A DNA stretch of 64,000 bases from Actinosynnema sp042752395 (GCF_042752395.1 NZ_JBHYXZ010000003.1:1-64000), one strand, 5' to 3'; numbered from the stretch's first letter, positions 35,352 through 44,597 are shown. Notes: generated by a model not told the origin, from the sequence alone. Numbers and translations: made by a program.

Positions 35352-35562
35352 GCGCGACAAAGGGGGAAAGGGCCCGGCCCCCCCCGGGGCGGGCCCCCGA
35401 ACACCCCCCACCCCCCCGCCCCCCACACCGGCGGCGCGGCCCCCCCCCCCCCCCCCCCNNNNNNNNNNCGGCGGGCCAAATGGGGTGGGTTGGCGGCGCT
35501 ACGAGGGGGTCCCCGCCGCCCCGGGGGCGGCCATACCCCCTTTCCCCCGCATCCCCCTCGGA
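35352..35562. other. Low-complexity gap region after guaA
   Basis: Poly-C/poly-G tracts surround a run of ten N (35459-35468), an assembly join. The flanking bases look like low-quality contig ends, and the gap size is a placeholder. No gene is supported here. A terminator for guaA and for the reverse-strand PspC operon probably lies in this stretch. Confidence 0.85.
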
Positions 35563-35766
35563 CTACCGGCGTCGTCGCGCGGACCCCGCCAGCAGCCCCA
35601 GCCCGATCACCATCGCCCCGCCGGCCAGCGCCCACCTCAGGTCGAGGAAGTCCGGCCACGCCGCCCCGTCGGAGAGCATGTAGGCGGCCGCGACCAGGGC
35701 CGCCACCCCGAACACCAGGCCCACGACGTCGACACCGCGCTTCTCGACCGAATCCCGCTCAGCCAC
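35563..35766 (-). CDS. Small two-helix membrane protein
   Basis: 67 residues, with two hydrophobic segments (DVVGLVFGVAALVAAAYML and WALAGGAMVIGLGLLAG) and a basic tail SARRRR. GTG 35766 overlaps the PspC-protein stop by 8 bp, so the two are translationally coupled. Function unknown; the coupling suggests a membrane partner of the PspC protein. Confidence 0.72.
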   Translation of the reverse strand: MAERDSVEKRGVDVVGLVFGVAALVAAAYMLSDGAAWPDFLDLRWALAGGAMVIGLGLLAGSARRRR

Positions 35767-37018
35767 GACTCACCTCCACCTCTCCGAGATCGCTCCGCAC
35801 GTCCAGCACGATCTTCAACCCGCCGGGCCCGTCGGCCCCGTAGTCGGTGACCTCTTCGTGCCCGCTCTTGCCGTTGGACTGGCGACCGAGGCACCGCACC
35901 TCGCCGAGGTCGGTCCGGCAGTTCACCGTCACGTCCGCGTCGGCCGGCACCTTGACCCGCGCGCTGCCCAGCCCGACCTCGACGTCCGTCGTCACGGTCC
36001 CGGACCCGCCCGCCGGCAGGCCGGTCAGGTCCAGCTCGACCTCGCCGACGCCCGTCGTGTACCGCTCCTGCACGTCCTCCACCGTCGCCGGCCGGGCCCT
36101 GGTGCTGCCCATCTGCCTGGCGTCGACGTCGAAGTCGACCGTCGTCAACAGCACCCCGACCACCGACAGCGGCACGACCAGCCACAGCAGCCCGCGCCCG
36201 CCGCCGCCCCGCAGCGCGCCGAGCACCATGCCCCCGCCCAGCACCGCGACCAGCAGCCCCAGGACGTGCCGCGCGTCGAACCAGTCCGAGTAGGACGACG
36301 CCACCAGCGACCCGGCCAGCACCACCAGCGCCGCGCCGAACGTCGCCACCCCGACCCTCGACCGCGGCCGCCGGACCGCCGGCACGGCGGGCGACGCGCC
36401 CACCGGCTCCGGCGTCCCGCCGGGCTCGGGCAGGTCCCACGCGAACGGGGCCGCGCCCAGCGGGTCCCAGGCCGGCGGCGTCACCCGCTCCGTCGCTCGC
36501 TCCTCCGCCGACACCGTTCCCCCCGCGTCCGTCGTCAACCCCGACCCGACTCCCGCGCCGGACCCCACCCCGGTGGGCACGTCCGGCCGGTTGAGCTGCC
36601 CGCGACCGCGGTGCAGCAGGTAGATCGCCCCCACGGACAGCAGCACCCCGCCGACCATGGTGAAACCGCCGTCGACGAAGAACCCGGTCGCGGGCAGCAC
36701 CGCGAGCCCGAGCAGCACGGTCAGCGCCGTCGGCGTCGAGCTGCGGCCCCGCCCGATCAGCGCCTCCGCCGCGGACACCTCGTCGTCGGCCTGCGCGAGC
36801 CACAACCAGCCCAGCAGGTAGATGAGCAGCCCGGCGCCGTTGCACAGCGCCATGGCCACGAACGCCACCCGGACGATCACCGGGTCGATCTGGTACCGCT
36901 GGGCGATACCGGCGGCGACTCCGGCGATCTTGCGACCGTCGTGGGGCCGCCTGGGCCGCGTGGCCCAGAAGTCCTTCAGCGTCTCCTCGACGCCGGCTGC
37001 GCTGATGCTCCCGCTCAC
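35759..37018 (-). CDS. PspC-domain membrane protein with C-terminal toast-rack-like domain
   Basis: About 419 residues. Near the N-terminus (about 25-78) is a PspC domain: KIAGVAAGIAQRYQIDPVIVRVAFVAMAL then IYLLGWLWLAQ. Several further membrane helices and a Gly/Pro linker follow, and the C-terminal 130 residues form a beta-rich extracytoplasmic domain (GVGEVELDLTGLPAGGSGTVTTDVEVGLGSARVKVPADADVTVNC...) of the kind seen in PspC-linked proteins. It faces the PspC-histidine kinase gene across a 110-bp divergent region, suggesting a shared envelope-stress role. GTG 37018 is inferred from domain position; upstream in-frame codons are poor. Confidence 0.8.
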   Translation of the reverse strand: MSGSISAAGVEETLKDFWATRPRRPHDGRKIAGVAAGIAQRYQIDPVIVRVAFVAMALCNGAGLLIYLLGWLWLAQADDEVSAAEALIGRGRSSTPTALTVLLGLAVLPATGFFVDGGFTMVGGVLLSVGAIYLLHRGRGQLNRPDVPTGVGSGAGVGSGLTTDAGGTVSAEERATERVTPPAWDPLGAAPFAWDLPEPGGTPEPVGASPAVPAVRRPRSRVGVATFGAALVVLAGSLVASSYSDWFDARHVLGLLVAVLGGGMVLGALRGGGGRGLLWLVVPLSVVGVLLTTVDFDVDARQMGSTRARPATVEDVQERYTTGVGEVELDLTGLPAGGSGTVTTDVEVGLGSARVKVPADADVTVNCRTDLGEVRCLGRQSNGKSGHEEVTDYGADGPGGLKIVLDVRSDLGEVEVSRG

Positions 37019-37128
37019 GACGACAAGCTTGCTGAACGCGCGCCGCCCGCACATCGGGGACCCACCCTGAACCGCGCATCGGGTGGAACCCTGATGACCG
37101 GCCCCCACCCCCGTGTGACCATCAAGGG

Positions 37129-38370
37129 GTGAGTTCGGAGACGAAGACCGCCGTCGAGCCGGTGCGCCGCAGGCGGACCGGCCGGGTGGTCGCGGGCGTG
37201 GCCGGCGGGGTCGCCGACCACCTCGGCATCGAGGTGTTCTGGGTGCGCGCGGCGTTCGCCGCGCTGACCGCGTTGAACGGCGTCGGCGTGATCGCCTACG
37301 GCCTGCTGTGGCTGTTCGTGCCGCAGCGCGCGGCCGGCGAGCCGGAGGAGCAGTCCACCCCGAGGGAGCGCCAGCAGGCCCTCGGGCTGGTCGCCCTGGG
37401 CATCGGCGCGGCCGTGCTGGCGGGCCTGTTCTCCGGACCGGTCAGCGGCTGGATCGCCGGGCCGCTCGCGGTGGCCCTCGTGGGCGCGGCCGTGGTGTGG
37501 CGCGAGGCGGACGAGGCCCAGCGCCGCCGGTGGCGCGACGGCGCGAGGTCCGGGATCCTCGGCGGCTCCGGCCGCACCACGGTCGTGCGCGTGCTCGCGG
37601 GCGTCGCGCTGGTGGCCATCGGCATCGGCGTCCTGCTGGTGAACAGCTACGGCATCGACCAGCTCCGGTTCGCGCTGCTGGCCGTGGTGGCCACCCTCGG
37701 CGGCGTGGCGGTGCTCACCGTGCCGCTGTGGATCAAGCTGATCAACGACCTGGGCGAGGAGCGCCGGGTCCGCATCCGCACCGAGGAACGGGCCGAGATC
37801 GCCGCCCACCTGCACGACTCCGTGCTCCAGACCCTCGCCCTGATCCAGAAGCAGGCCGAGCAGCCGCGCGAGGTCAAGCGCCTGGCGCGCGGCCAGGAGC
37901 GGCAGCTGCGCGAGTGGCTGTACGGGCGGGTGGTCGAGGACAACAACGAGCCCACCACCCTGTCCGCCGCCATCGCGAAGGCGTCCGGCGAGGTCGAGGA
38001 CAGCTTCGCGCTGGCCGTGCAGCAGGTCGTGGTCGGGGACTGCCTGCTGGACCCCAACCTGTACGCGCTGGTGCAGGCCGCGCGCGAGGCGATGGTCAAC
38101 GCGGCCAAGCACGCGGGCGTCGGCGACATCAGCGTGTACGGCGAAGTCGAACCCGATCGGGTGACCGTGTTCGTCCGCGACCGGGGCAAGGGCTTCGACC
38201 CGGAGACCGTGCCGGAGGACCGGCATGGCCTCGCGGACTCCATCGGGGGGAGGATGGACCGGCACGGCGGCGAAGTCCGGATCCGCACCCGGTTGGGTGA
38301 GGGCACGGAGGTGCAGCTGATGATGCCGAGGAAGACCGCAGACAAGCGAGAGACGGGGGCCAGGACATGA
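37129..38370 (+). CDS. PspC-fused sensor histidine kinase (NarL/LiaS type)
   Basis: 413 residues. An N-terminal PspC domain (about 16-68; RVVAGVAGGVADHLGIEVFWVRAAFAAL) is followed by several membrane helices, then a HisKA_3 dimerisation region with phospho-acceptor His229 (AHLHDSVLQTLALIQ) and a short HATPase domain (REAMVNAAKHAG, VRDRGKGFDPETV, GLADSIGGRM). The PspC-kinase fusion is typical of actinobacterial envelope-stress two-component systems. GTG 37129. The stop overlaps the response regulator ATG (ATGA), so the pair is coupled. Confidence 0.92.
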   Translation: MSSETKTAVEPVRRRRTGRVVAGVAGGVADHLGIEVFWVRAAFAALTALNGVGVIAYGLLWLFVPQRAAGEPEEQSTPRERQQALGLVALGIGAAVLAGLFSGPVSGWIAGPLAVALVGAAVVWREADEAQRRRWRDGARSGILGGSGRTTVVRVLAGVALVAIGIGVLLVNSYGIDQLRFALLAVVATLGGVAVLTVPLWIKLINDLGEERRVRIRTEERAEIAAHLHDSVLQTLALIQKQAEQPREVKRLARGQERQLREWLYGRVVEDNNEPTTLSAAIAKASGEVEDSFALAVQQVVVGDCLLDPNLYALVQAAREAMVNAAKHAGVGDISVYGEVEPDRVTVFVRDRGKGFDPETVPEDRHGLADSIGGRMDRHGGEVRIRTRLGEGTEVQLMMPRKTADKRETGART

Positions 38371-39017
38371 CCGTCCGGGTGTTCCTGGTGGACGACCACG
38401 CGTTGTTCCGCGCCGGGGTGCGGGCCGAGCTGGACTCGATCACCGACGAGATCGAGGTCGTCGGCGAGGCCGGCTCGGTCGGCGAGGCGGTGGCGGGGAT
38501 CGGGCACCACCGCCCGGACGTGGTGCTGCTGGACGTGCACATGCCCGACGGCGGCGGCGCGGAGGTGCTGCGGCAGGTGCGCACGGCGCTGCCCGAGGTG
38601 GTGTTCCTGGCGCTGTCGGTGTCCGACGCGGCCGAGGACGTCATCGCGGTCATCCGCGCCGGCGCGCGCGGGTACGTGACGAAGACCATCTCCAGCCAGG
38701 AGCTGGTGCGCGCGGTGGTGCGGGTCTCGGAGGGCGACGCGGTGTTCAGCCCGCGGCTGGCCGGGTTCGTGCTGGACGCGTTCGCCGACCGGCCCGGCGC
38801 CGCGCCGATCAGCGACCCGGAGCTGGACCTGCTCACCCCGCGCGAGCGGGACGTGCTGCGGTTGCTGGCGCGCGGCTACGCGTACAAGGAGATCGCGTCG
38901 GAGCTGTTCATCTCGGTGAAGACGGTCGAGACGCACGTGTCGAGCGTGCTGCGCAAGACGCAGCTGTCGAACCGGTACGAGCTGTCCCGCTGGGCCTCCG
39001 ACCGCCGGCTGGTCTGA
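38367..39017 (+). CDS. NarL/LuxR-type response regulator, partner of the PspC kinase
   Basis: 216 residues. The receiver has DD (FLVDDHALFRAG), phospho-acceptor Asp56 (VVLLDVHMPDGGG), and Thr/Lys switch residues (LALSVS, GYVTKTIS). The C-terminal GerE domain is LTPRERDVLRLLARGYAYKEIASELFISVKTVETHVSSVLRK. All phosphorylation residues are intact, in contrast with the BldM-like protein at 18.9 kb. ATG 38367 overlaps the kinase stop. It likely controls the PspC genes upstream, but no direct-repeat operator was confirmed. Confidence 0.93.
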   Translation: MTVRVFLVDDHALFRAGVRAELDSITDEIEVVGEAGSVGEAVAGIGHHRPDVVLLDVHMPDGGGAEVLRQVRTALPEVVFLALSVSDAAEDVIAVIRAGARGYVTKTISSQELVRAVVRVSEGDAVFSPRLAGFVLDAFADRPGAAPISDPELDLLTPRERDVLRLLARGYAYKEIASELFISVKTVETHVSSVLRKTQLSNRYELSRWASDRRLV

Positions 39018-39024
39018 CCGGCGG

Positions 39025-40479
39025 CTACGCGAGCTGCTGGGACTCGCTGATCAGCAACCGGTCCTCGACCTGCTCCAGGACCAGCTGGTAGGAGCCCGAG
39101 ACCTCCGTCGCGCCCCGCAGGAACGTCACCCGCACCCGCACGACGAACCGGGTCGGGTGGTCCTGCACGGCTTCGATCCGGTCGGCGCGGACGTCGTCGT
39201 ACTGGCCCCAGAACGCCCGGTACTCCTCGAACGGCTGCTGCCGGTACGAGGTGCTCAGGTTGTGCCACGCCGCCTCGGGGTCCTCCGGCAGCAGGGCGTA
39301 GTGGTAGCTGACCAGCGCGATCGCGTTCTCGGTGGTGAACGTCGTCGGCGGTGCGGCGGTGTCCTCGGGCGACCAGGGCCTGAGCGCGAGCACCGCGACC
39401 ACGCCCGCGGCGACGACCAGCACGAGGGCCGCCACCACCGGCGCGAGCCACCGCCGCCTGGCCGCCCGCTCGACGGCCGGTCCCGGTTCGGCGGACGCCC
39501 GCTCGGCGGGAACGCCCTGGTCCGAGTCCCGCGCATCACCCGTGGCGTTCCGCGGGCGGGAGCCCGGCGCAGCGGCTCGTTCGCCGGCGCCCTGTCCGCT
39601 GAAGTCCGCGTCACCGGCCTTCCGGGCGGCGGAATCCCGCTCGGCGCGCTCCCGCCCGTCGGCCCGCCCGATCTCGGCCAGCAGCTCCACCGCCTGGGCC
39701 GCCGTGGGCCGCTCGGCCGGGTCCGCCGCGAGCAGCCGCTCCAGCACACCGGTCAACGGCCCGCACCGCGTCGGCGGCTCGACCCGCCCCGCCGCGGCCC
39801 GGTACAGCAGCCCGAAGTTGTTGTCGCTCACCCCGTGCGGCGACTTGCCCTCGACCGCCGCGTACAGCGTCGCGCCCAGGGAGAACACGTCCGAGGCGCG
39901 GTCCGGCTGCTCACCGCGCGCCACCTCGGGCGCGAGGTACGCCGGTGTGCCGGTGATCATGCCGCTGTCGGTCAGCGTGCCGTCCCCCGCGGCCCGCGAG
40001 ATGCCGAAATCGGTGAGCTTGACCGTCCCGTCGTGCCCGATCAGCACGTTCGACGGCTTCACGTCCCGGTGCACGATGCCCGCCGCGTGCGCCGCGGCCA
40101 GCGCCGACGCCACCCGGCCGCCGACCCGGGCCGCCTCGACCGGGTCCAACCCGCCCTCCTCCGCCAGCAGCCCGGCCAGGCTGCGCGAGGGCAGGTGCTC
40201 CATGACCAGCCAGGGCCGGCCGTCCTCCACCACCACGTCGAACAAGGAAATCGCGTCGGGGTGCTGCAACCGGGCCGCGTTGCGCGCCTCGCGCATCGCC
40301 CGCGCCCTGGCCACCTCGACCTCGTCGTCGGTCAGGTCCGGCCACCGGAGCTGCTTCACCGCGACCTCGCGGTCGAGCAGCCCGTCCCGCGCCCGCCAGA
40401 CGACGCCCATGGCACCGCTGCCGATCCGCTCGACCAGCGCGTACCGACCGCCTACCGTCCCCGTCCCCCCGGACTCCAC
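39025..40479 (-). CDS. Ser/Thr protein kinase with extracytoplasmic sensor-like module (kinase 1)
   Basis: 484 residues. Cytoplasmic PASTA-less kinase domain (about 12-265): glycine loop ERIGSGAMGVVW, VAVKQL, catalytic HRDVKPSNVLI, DFGISRA, and APE-like YLAPEVARG. A Pro/Ala/Arg-rich juxtamembrane linker leads to one helix (WLAPVVAALVLVVAAGVVAVLAL). The last 110 residues, outside the cell, read ENAIALVSYHYALLPEDPEAAWHNLSTSYRQQ and a beta-rich rest, similar to the C-termini of kinase 2 and two nearby membrane proteins. GTG 40479. Convergent with the NarL regulator (7-bp gap). Ligand unknown. Confidence 0.92.
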   Translation of the reverse strand: MESGGTGTVGGRYALVERIGSGAMGVVWRARDGLLDREVAVKQLRWPDLTDDEVEVARARAMREARNAARLQHPDAISLFDVVVEDGRPWLVMEHLPSRSLAGLLAEEGGLDPVEAARVGGRVASALAAAHAAGIVHRDVKPSNVLIGHDGTVKLTDFGISRAAGDGTLTDSGMITGTPAYLAPEVARGEQPDRASDVFSLGATLYAAVEGKSPHGVSDNNFGLLYRAAAGRVEPPTRCGPLTGVLERLLAADPAERPTAAQAVELLAEIGRADGRERAERDSAARKAGDADFSGQGAGERAAAPGSRPRNATGDARDSDQGVPAERASAEPGPAVERAARRRWLAPVVAALVLVVAAGVVAVLALRPWSPEDTAAPPTTFTTENAIALVSYHYALLPEDPEAAWHNLSTSYRQQPFEEYRAFWGQYDDVRADRIEAVQDHPTRFVVRVRVTFLRGATEVSGSYQLVLEQVEDRLLISESQQLA

Positions 40480-40501
40480 GCCAGCAGGTTAGGCGATGCG
40501 G

Positions 40502-40912
40502 TCAGTTGGTCGAGACCAACTTGGCCAGCTCGCGGTCGAAGTCGATCCACAGGTCCTCCTCGCCGGGCTGGACCACGTCGTAGGTGAGGTCCAGGAACTC
40601 CGCGATGTCCTCGGCGTCGGCCGACAGGATCGCGAAGCCCGTGGGCGCGTTCAGCTCGACGAGCACCCGCTCGGGGTCGTCGGCGGCCGGCCGGACCAGG
40701 ATGTCGCCCTCGCCCGCCGAGGTCAGCAGGCCGTCGGCCAGCAGGTCGCGGGCGAAGATCCACTCGACCTTGCCCTGCCCGGTGTGGAACAGGACGGCGA
40801 CCGCGTACGGGTCCTCCGGCTCGTAGTGCAGCTCGGCCTCCACCGGGGCCGGGGCCACGCCCGGGACCAGGAGGTGGAACGTCGTTGTGATGGTGATGCT
40901 GTCGTTGCTCAT
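40502..40912 (-). CDS. SsgA-like protein (SALP, SsgB-type)
   Basis: 136 residues. Actinomycete-specific protein controlling sporulation-septum placement and cell-wall remodelling. It contains the SALP core DPYAVAVLFHTGQGKVEWIFARDLLADGL, then GEGDILVRP, and ends EDLWIDFDRELAKLVS. The nearest family is SsgB, which positions FtsZ. ATG 40912 is chosen because upstream in-frame sequence does not resemble the family. It lies just after the first kinase on the same strand, with 22 bp between. Confidence 0.93.
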   Translation of the reverse strand: MSNDSITITTTFHLLVPGVAPAPVEAELHYEPEDPYAVAVLFHTGQGKVEWIFARDLLADGLLTSAGEGDILVRPAADDPERVLVELNAPTGFAILSADAEDIAEFLDLTYDVVQPGEEDLWIDFDRELAKLVSTN

Positions 40913-41107
40913 GGCCTGTGGGTTCCCTTCGGAAGTCGTCCCTCTCATGTGAGGAGACGTCCGAGAGGGCGAATCGGGACGTGGTTCGCCTGAACACCAC
41001 GCGATCGGGGGAGACCTGCGTCTCAAGTCCACCCGTTTGCCCAGGACGGCCGTCTCAGTTGGACCCGTCGCCCGGCATACCGACGGGTAACGGTGTGTTA
41101 TCGCAGG

Positions 41108-42061
41108 TCACTTGAGCGTGGCCGCCGGGGTCGGCGCCTCCGCCGCGACCGGCACGATGGCCGTCGCCGGCTGCTTGCGGGTCAGCGCGACGCCGACGAG
41201 CACCACGACCATGCCCGCCACCACGCGCAGGTTCAGCGCCTCGCCGAGGAACAACGCGCCCAGCAGGACCGACACCACGGGCAGCAGGTAGCCGACCATC
41301 GTGGCGTTGGTCGCGCCCTCGTCCTCGATGACGCGGTAGTTGAGCACGAACGCCACCCCGGTGCCGAAGACGCCCAGGATCGCCACGGCCACGAGCGGCT
41401 GCCAGGACAGGTGCACCGGCTGCGTCCCGGCCACCGGCACCACGACCGCCGTCATGCCCGCCGCGGCCACCAGCTGCGTCGAGGAGATCTGCATGGGGGT
41501 CAGGCCGCGCCCGGACACCTTGCTGCCGATGTAGGCGTAGCTCACCGCGTAGGACGCCGCCGCCGCCAGGCACGCCAGCGCGCCCCAGCTGGCCAGCCCC
41601 GCCTTCTGCCACGGCGCGAAGATGAGGAGCACGCCCGCGAAGCCGAGCACCAGGCCCGCGAACCGGGCCGGGTTGCGCTGCCGCTCCGTGCCCAGGGCCA
41701 GGCCGATGCCCAGCGCCCACAGCGGGGTGGTGGCGTTGAGCACACCGGCGACGCCCGAGTCCACCGTCTGCTCGCCCAAGGCGAAGAGCGCGAACGGCAC
41801 CGCGCTGCCGAACACCGCGGCGAAGCCGAGCCGCAGCCACGACGTCCGGTCGCGCGGCAGCCGCTGCTTCTTCCAGTACAGCAGCGCGACCAGCACCGCC
41901 GCGCCCAGGGCGGTGCGGGTGAGCGTGATCTGGACCGGCGACAACCCGGTCAGGGCGATCTTGATCCACAGGAAGCTGGAGCCCCAGAGCAGGGCCAGGA
42001 CACCCATCCTGATCAGCGTGCCAGGCTTGTTCACCAGCACACCTTGCGCCTCGTCAAGCAT
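41108..42061 (-). CDS. EamA/RhaT (DMT) family transporter
   Basis: About 317 residues with ten predicted membrane helices in two EamA repeats (GVLALLWGSSFLWIKIAL...; MVGYLLPVVSVLLGALFLGEALNLRVVAGMVVVLVGVAL). Drug/metabolite superfamily exporters move amino acids or small metabolites outward. ATG 42061 is used; GTG 42040 follows GAGGCGCAAGG and is an alternative that loses seven residues. It diverges from a LysR gene across 54 bp, which is the usual control scheme for such exporters. Confidence 0.88.
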   Translation of the reverse strand: MLDEAQGVLVNKPGTLIRMGVLALLWGSSFLWIKIALTGLSPVQITLTRTALGAAVLVALLYWKKQRLPRDRTSWLRLGFAAVFGSAVPFALFALGEQTVDSGVAGVLNATTPLWALGIGLALGTERQRNPARFAGLVLGFAGVLLIFAPWQKAGLASWGALACLAAAASYAVSYAYIGSKVSGRGLTPMQISSTQLVAAAGMTAVVVPVAGTQPVHLSWQPLVAVAILGVFGTGVAFVLNYRVIEDEGATNATMVGYLLPVVSVLLGALFLGEALNLRVVAGMVVVLVGVALTRKQPATAIVPVAAEAPTPAATLK

Positions 42062-42087
42062 CAGCACAAGTGAATAGAACTGCACGA

Positions 42088-42109
42088 CGCTTAAGCGCCA
42101 CTGTACGGT
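42088..42109. promoter_or_regulatory. LysR/EamA divergent control region
   Basis: A perfect 10-bp palindrome cgcttaagcg (42088-42097) is a candidate LysR site. A -10-like TACGGT (42104-42109) ends six bases before the lysR ATG at 42116, consistent with a leaderless lysR message. Confidence 0.55.
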
Positions 42110-42115
42110 TGACGC

Positions 42116-43012
42116 ATGTTGGACGTGCGACGCATGCAGGTGCTCCGGGCCGTGGTGACCACCGGCTCCATCACCGCCGCGGCGGTGAACCTGGGGTACA
42201 CGCCCTCGGCCGTCAGCCAGCAGGTCTCGGCCCTGGAGCGGCAGGCCGGGCTGCCGCTGCTGGACCGGGTCGGGCGGGGCGTGCGGCCCACCCTCGCGGG
42301 CCGGCTGCTCACCGAGCACGCCGCGCACATCACGGACCGGCTGGTGGAGGCGGAGGCGGCCCTGGCCGACCTGCGCGCGGGCCGCACCGGGCGCCTGCGG
42401 GTGCGCTACTTCGCGACCGCGGGCGCGGCGCTCGTGCCGCCCGCCGTGGCCCAGTTCCGCGCCGGCCACCCCGACGTCCAGCTCGACCTCAAGCTCACCG
42501 AGCCGGACGACCCGATGGTGGAAGTCGAGGCGGGCCGCGCCGACGTGGCGATCGTCGTGCACCACGGGAACGCCGAGCCGCCGCGCGGCGTGCACCTCGT
42601 GCACCTGCTCGACGACCCGTACCTGGCCGTGCTGCGGCGCGGGCACGAGCTGACCCGCAAGCGCGTGCTCGACCTCGCCGACCTGGCCGAGGAGCAGTGG
42701 GTGGACGCCGTGACGCCGCCCGGGCCGTGCCGCGACATCGTGCTCGACGCCTGCGCGGGCGCGGGGTTCGCGCCGAACGTCGTGGTCGAGGCCGACGACT
42801 ACCCGACCGCCCAGGGGTTCGTCGCGGCCGGGCTCGGCGTCACCATCGTGCCCAAGCTCAGCCTGGGCGTGATCCACCCCGGCGTGGTGGTCCGCAAGCT
42901 GCGCCACCCGGAGCCGACCAGGACCATCTGCGCCGCGATCCGCGAGGAGGGCGTCGGCTCGCCCGCCGTGACGAGCCTGCTGGAGGCGCTGAAGGGGTCG
43001 GCTACGAGCTGA
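42116..43012 (+). CDS. LysR-family transcriptional regulator
   Basis: 298 residues. The N-terminal winged helix-turn-helix is RRMQVLRAVVTTGSITAAAVNLGYTPSAVSQQVSALERQAGLPLL. The C-terminal effector domain is of periplasmic-binding type (GRLRVRYFATAGAALVPPAVAQFR). Close in pattern to ArgP/IlvR-like regulators, without specific evidence for an effector. ATG 42116 is used without Shine-Dalgarno. Probably regulates the divergent EamA exporter. Its last 11 bp overlap the end of the second Ser/Thr kinase. Confidence 0.93.
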   Translation: MLDVRRMQVLRAVVTTGSITAAAVNLGYTPSAVSQQVSALERQAGLPLLDRVGRGVRPTLAGRLLTEHAAHITDRLVEAEAALADLRAGRTGRLRVRYFATAGAALVPPAVAQFRAGHPDVQLDLKLTEPDDPMVEVEAGRADVAIVVHHGNAEPPRGVHLVHLLDDPYLAVLRRGHELTRKRVLDLADLAEEQWVDAVTPPGPCRDIVLDACAGAGFAPNVVVEADDYPTAQGFVAAGLGVTIVPKLSLGVIHPGVVVRKLRHPEPTRTICAAIREEGVGSPAVTSLLEALKGSATS

Positions 43013-44597
43013 GCTTCTGCTCGCCGTCGATGAAGATGCCCTGGTTCTCCCACTTGAGGATGATCAGCTTGCGCTCCTCGCTGACGGAGTCGTCCTTCAT
43101 CCGGTAGGCGAGGTCGACCTCGTAGGCGTAGGGCGAGTTCATCCGCACGCTCTTGAGGTCCACCGACTCCACGAGCTTCCACCAGCCCTCGTAGCCGCCC
43201 GCGCCGCCGGCCGAGGACTGCATCTTGGCGGTCAGCCGGCTGAAGCCCTCGTCGATGTGCTCCGGCAGCAGGCCGAAGTAGTCGCGGACGGCCTGCTCCT
43301 GCTGCTCGGGCGTGGGCGCGGCGGTGATCTTGGCGGGCGGCGCGGTCGACTTCTTCGTCGGCGTGACCGACGCCTCCGCGCCGGCCTCCCGCGCGGTGGT
43401 GGACGTCGTCGGCGCGGCCTGCTCGCCGCCACCGCCGCCGTCGGACAGCACGCTCGCCAGCAGGATGCCGACGACCGCGGCGACCGCGACGGCCAGCGCG
43501 GTGACCACGGCGGACCGCTTGTTCCGGATGGGACCGCCGGGTCTGGCGCCGCCGCCCGGCCGGGCCGGCGGCGGGGTGTGGCCTGCCTGCCGCTGCTGCG
43601 CCGCCGGGGCGGGCGCGGGCGCGATCCGGGTCGCCGCCGGGGCCTGGGGAGCCGCCGCGGCCTGCGGCGCGTTCTGGTTGGCCGGGGCGGGCGTGCGGGC
43701 CGGCGCCTGCACCGGCGCGCCCTGCCACGACGGCGGGTGGGTCTGCGGCAGCGCCACCGGGAACTCGGGCGCGGCCCGGCCGGCGGCGACCGCGGCCAGC
43801 GCCTCCCGGGCCTCGGCCATGGTGGGCCGGTCCTCCGGCTCGGCGCGCAGCAGGCGCATCAGCAGCGCGGTCAGCGGGCCGGCCTGCTTGGGCGGCACCA
43901 CCTTGCCCGACGCGACCTGGTGCAGCAACGCGATGGTGTTCTCGTTCAGGCCGAACGGCGGCGCGCCCTCGACGGCCGCGTACAGCGTCGAGCCCAGCGA
44001 GAACACGTCCGAGGGCGGGCCGGGGTCGTACCCCTTGGCCACCTCGGGCGCGAGGTAGGCGGGCGTGCCGGCGAGCATCCCGGTCGCGGTGACCGTGACG
44101 TCGCCCGTGGCCCGCGAGATGCCGAAGTCGGTGATCTTCACCGTGCCGTCGTTGCCGAGCAGGATGTTGCCCGGCTTGATGTCGCGGTGCACGATCCCGG
44201 CGTTGTGCGCGGCGGCGAGGGCGGAGGCGACCTGCGAGCCGATCGACGCCACGTCGCGGGGCGGCAGCGTGCCGCGTTCCGACAGCGCCGTGGACAGGCT
44301 CTTGGACGGCAGGTACTCCATCACCAGCCAGGGCTGGCCGTCGTCCTCCGCCACGTCGTACACCGCGATCGCGTGCGGGTGCTGGAGGCGGGCGGCGATC
44401 CGGCCCTCGCGCATCGCGCGGCGCTTCGCCTCGTCCGTGTCGGACTCGGCCAAGCCGGGCTGGAGCAACAGCTGCTTGACCGCGACCGTGCGGTGCAGTC
44501 GCTCGTCGTGCGCCTGCCAGACGACGCCCATCGCACCGCTGCCGATCCGCCGGCCAAGTCGGTAGCGGCCGGCAACCAGGCGGCCATCGTCGCTCAC
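43002..44597 (-). CDS. Ser/Thr protein kinase with extracytoplasmic sensor-like module (kinase 2)
   Basis: 531 residues. Kinase domain (about 10-270): RRIGSGAMGVVWQAHDERL, VAVKQLLL, IVHRDIKPGNILLG, TDFGISRA, TPAYLAPEVAKG. The juxtamembrane region is long, Ala/Pro/Gln-rich. One helix (SAVVTALAVAVAAVVGILLASVLS) precedes a Thr-rich stretch and a C-terminal module EQQEQAVRDYFGLLPEHIDEGFSRLTAKMQ with a beta-rich end, similar to kinase 1. GTG 44597. It is a paralog of the other two kinases in this cluster, over 60% identical by eye in the kinase core. Confidence 0.92.
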   Translation of the reverse strand: MSDDGRLVAGRYRLGRRIGSGAMGVVWQAHDERLHRTVAVKQLLLQPGLAESDTDEAKRRAMREGRIAARLQHPHAIAVYDVAEDDGQPWLVMEYLPSKSLSTALSERGTLPPRDVASIGSQVASALAAAHNAGIVHRDIKPGNILLGNDGTVKITDFGISRATGDVTVTATGMLAGTPAYLAPEVAKGYDPGPPSDVFSLGSTLYAAVEGAPPFGLNENTIALLHQVASGKVVPPKQAGPLTALLMRLLRAEPEDRPTMAEAREALAAVAAGRAAPEFPVALPQTHPPSWQGAPVQAPARTPAPANQNAPQAAAAPQAPAATRIAPAPAPAAQQRQAGHTPPPARPGGGARPGGPIRNKRSAVVTALAVAVAAVVGILLASVLSDGGGGGEQAAPTTSTTAREAGAEASVTPTKKSTAPPAKITAAPTPEQQEQAVRDYFGLLPEHIDEGFSRLTAKMQSSAGGAGGYEGWWKLVESVDLKSVRMNSPYAYEVDLAYRMKDDSVSEERKLIILKWENQGIFIDGEQKLSS

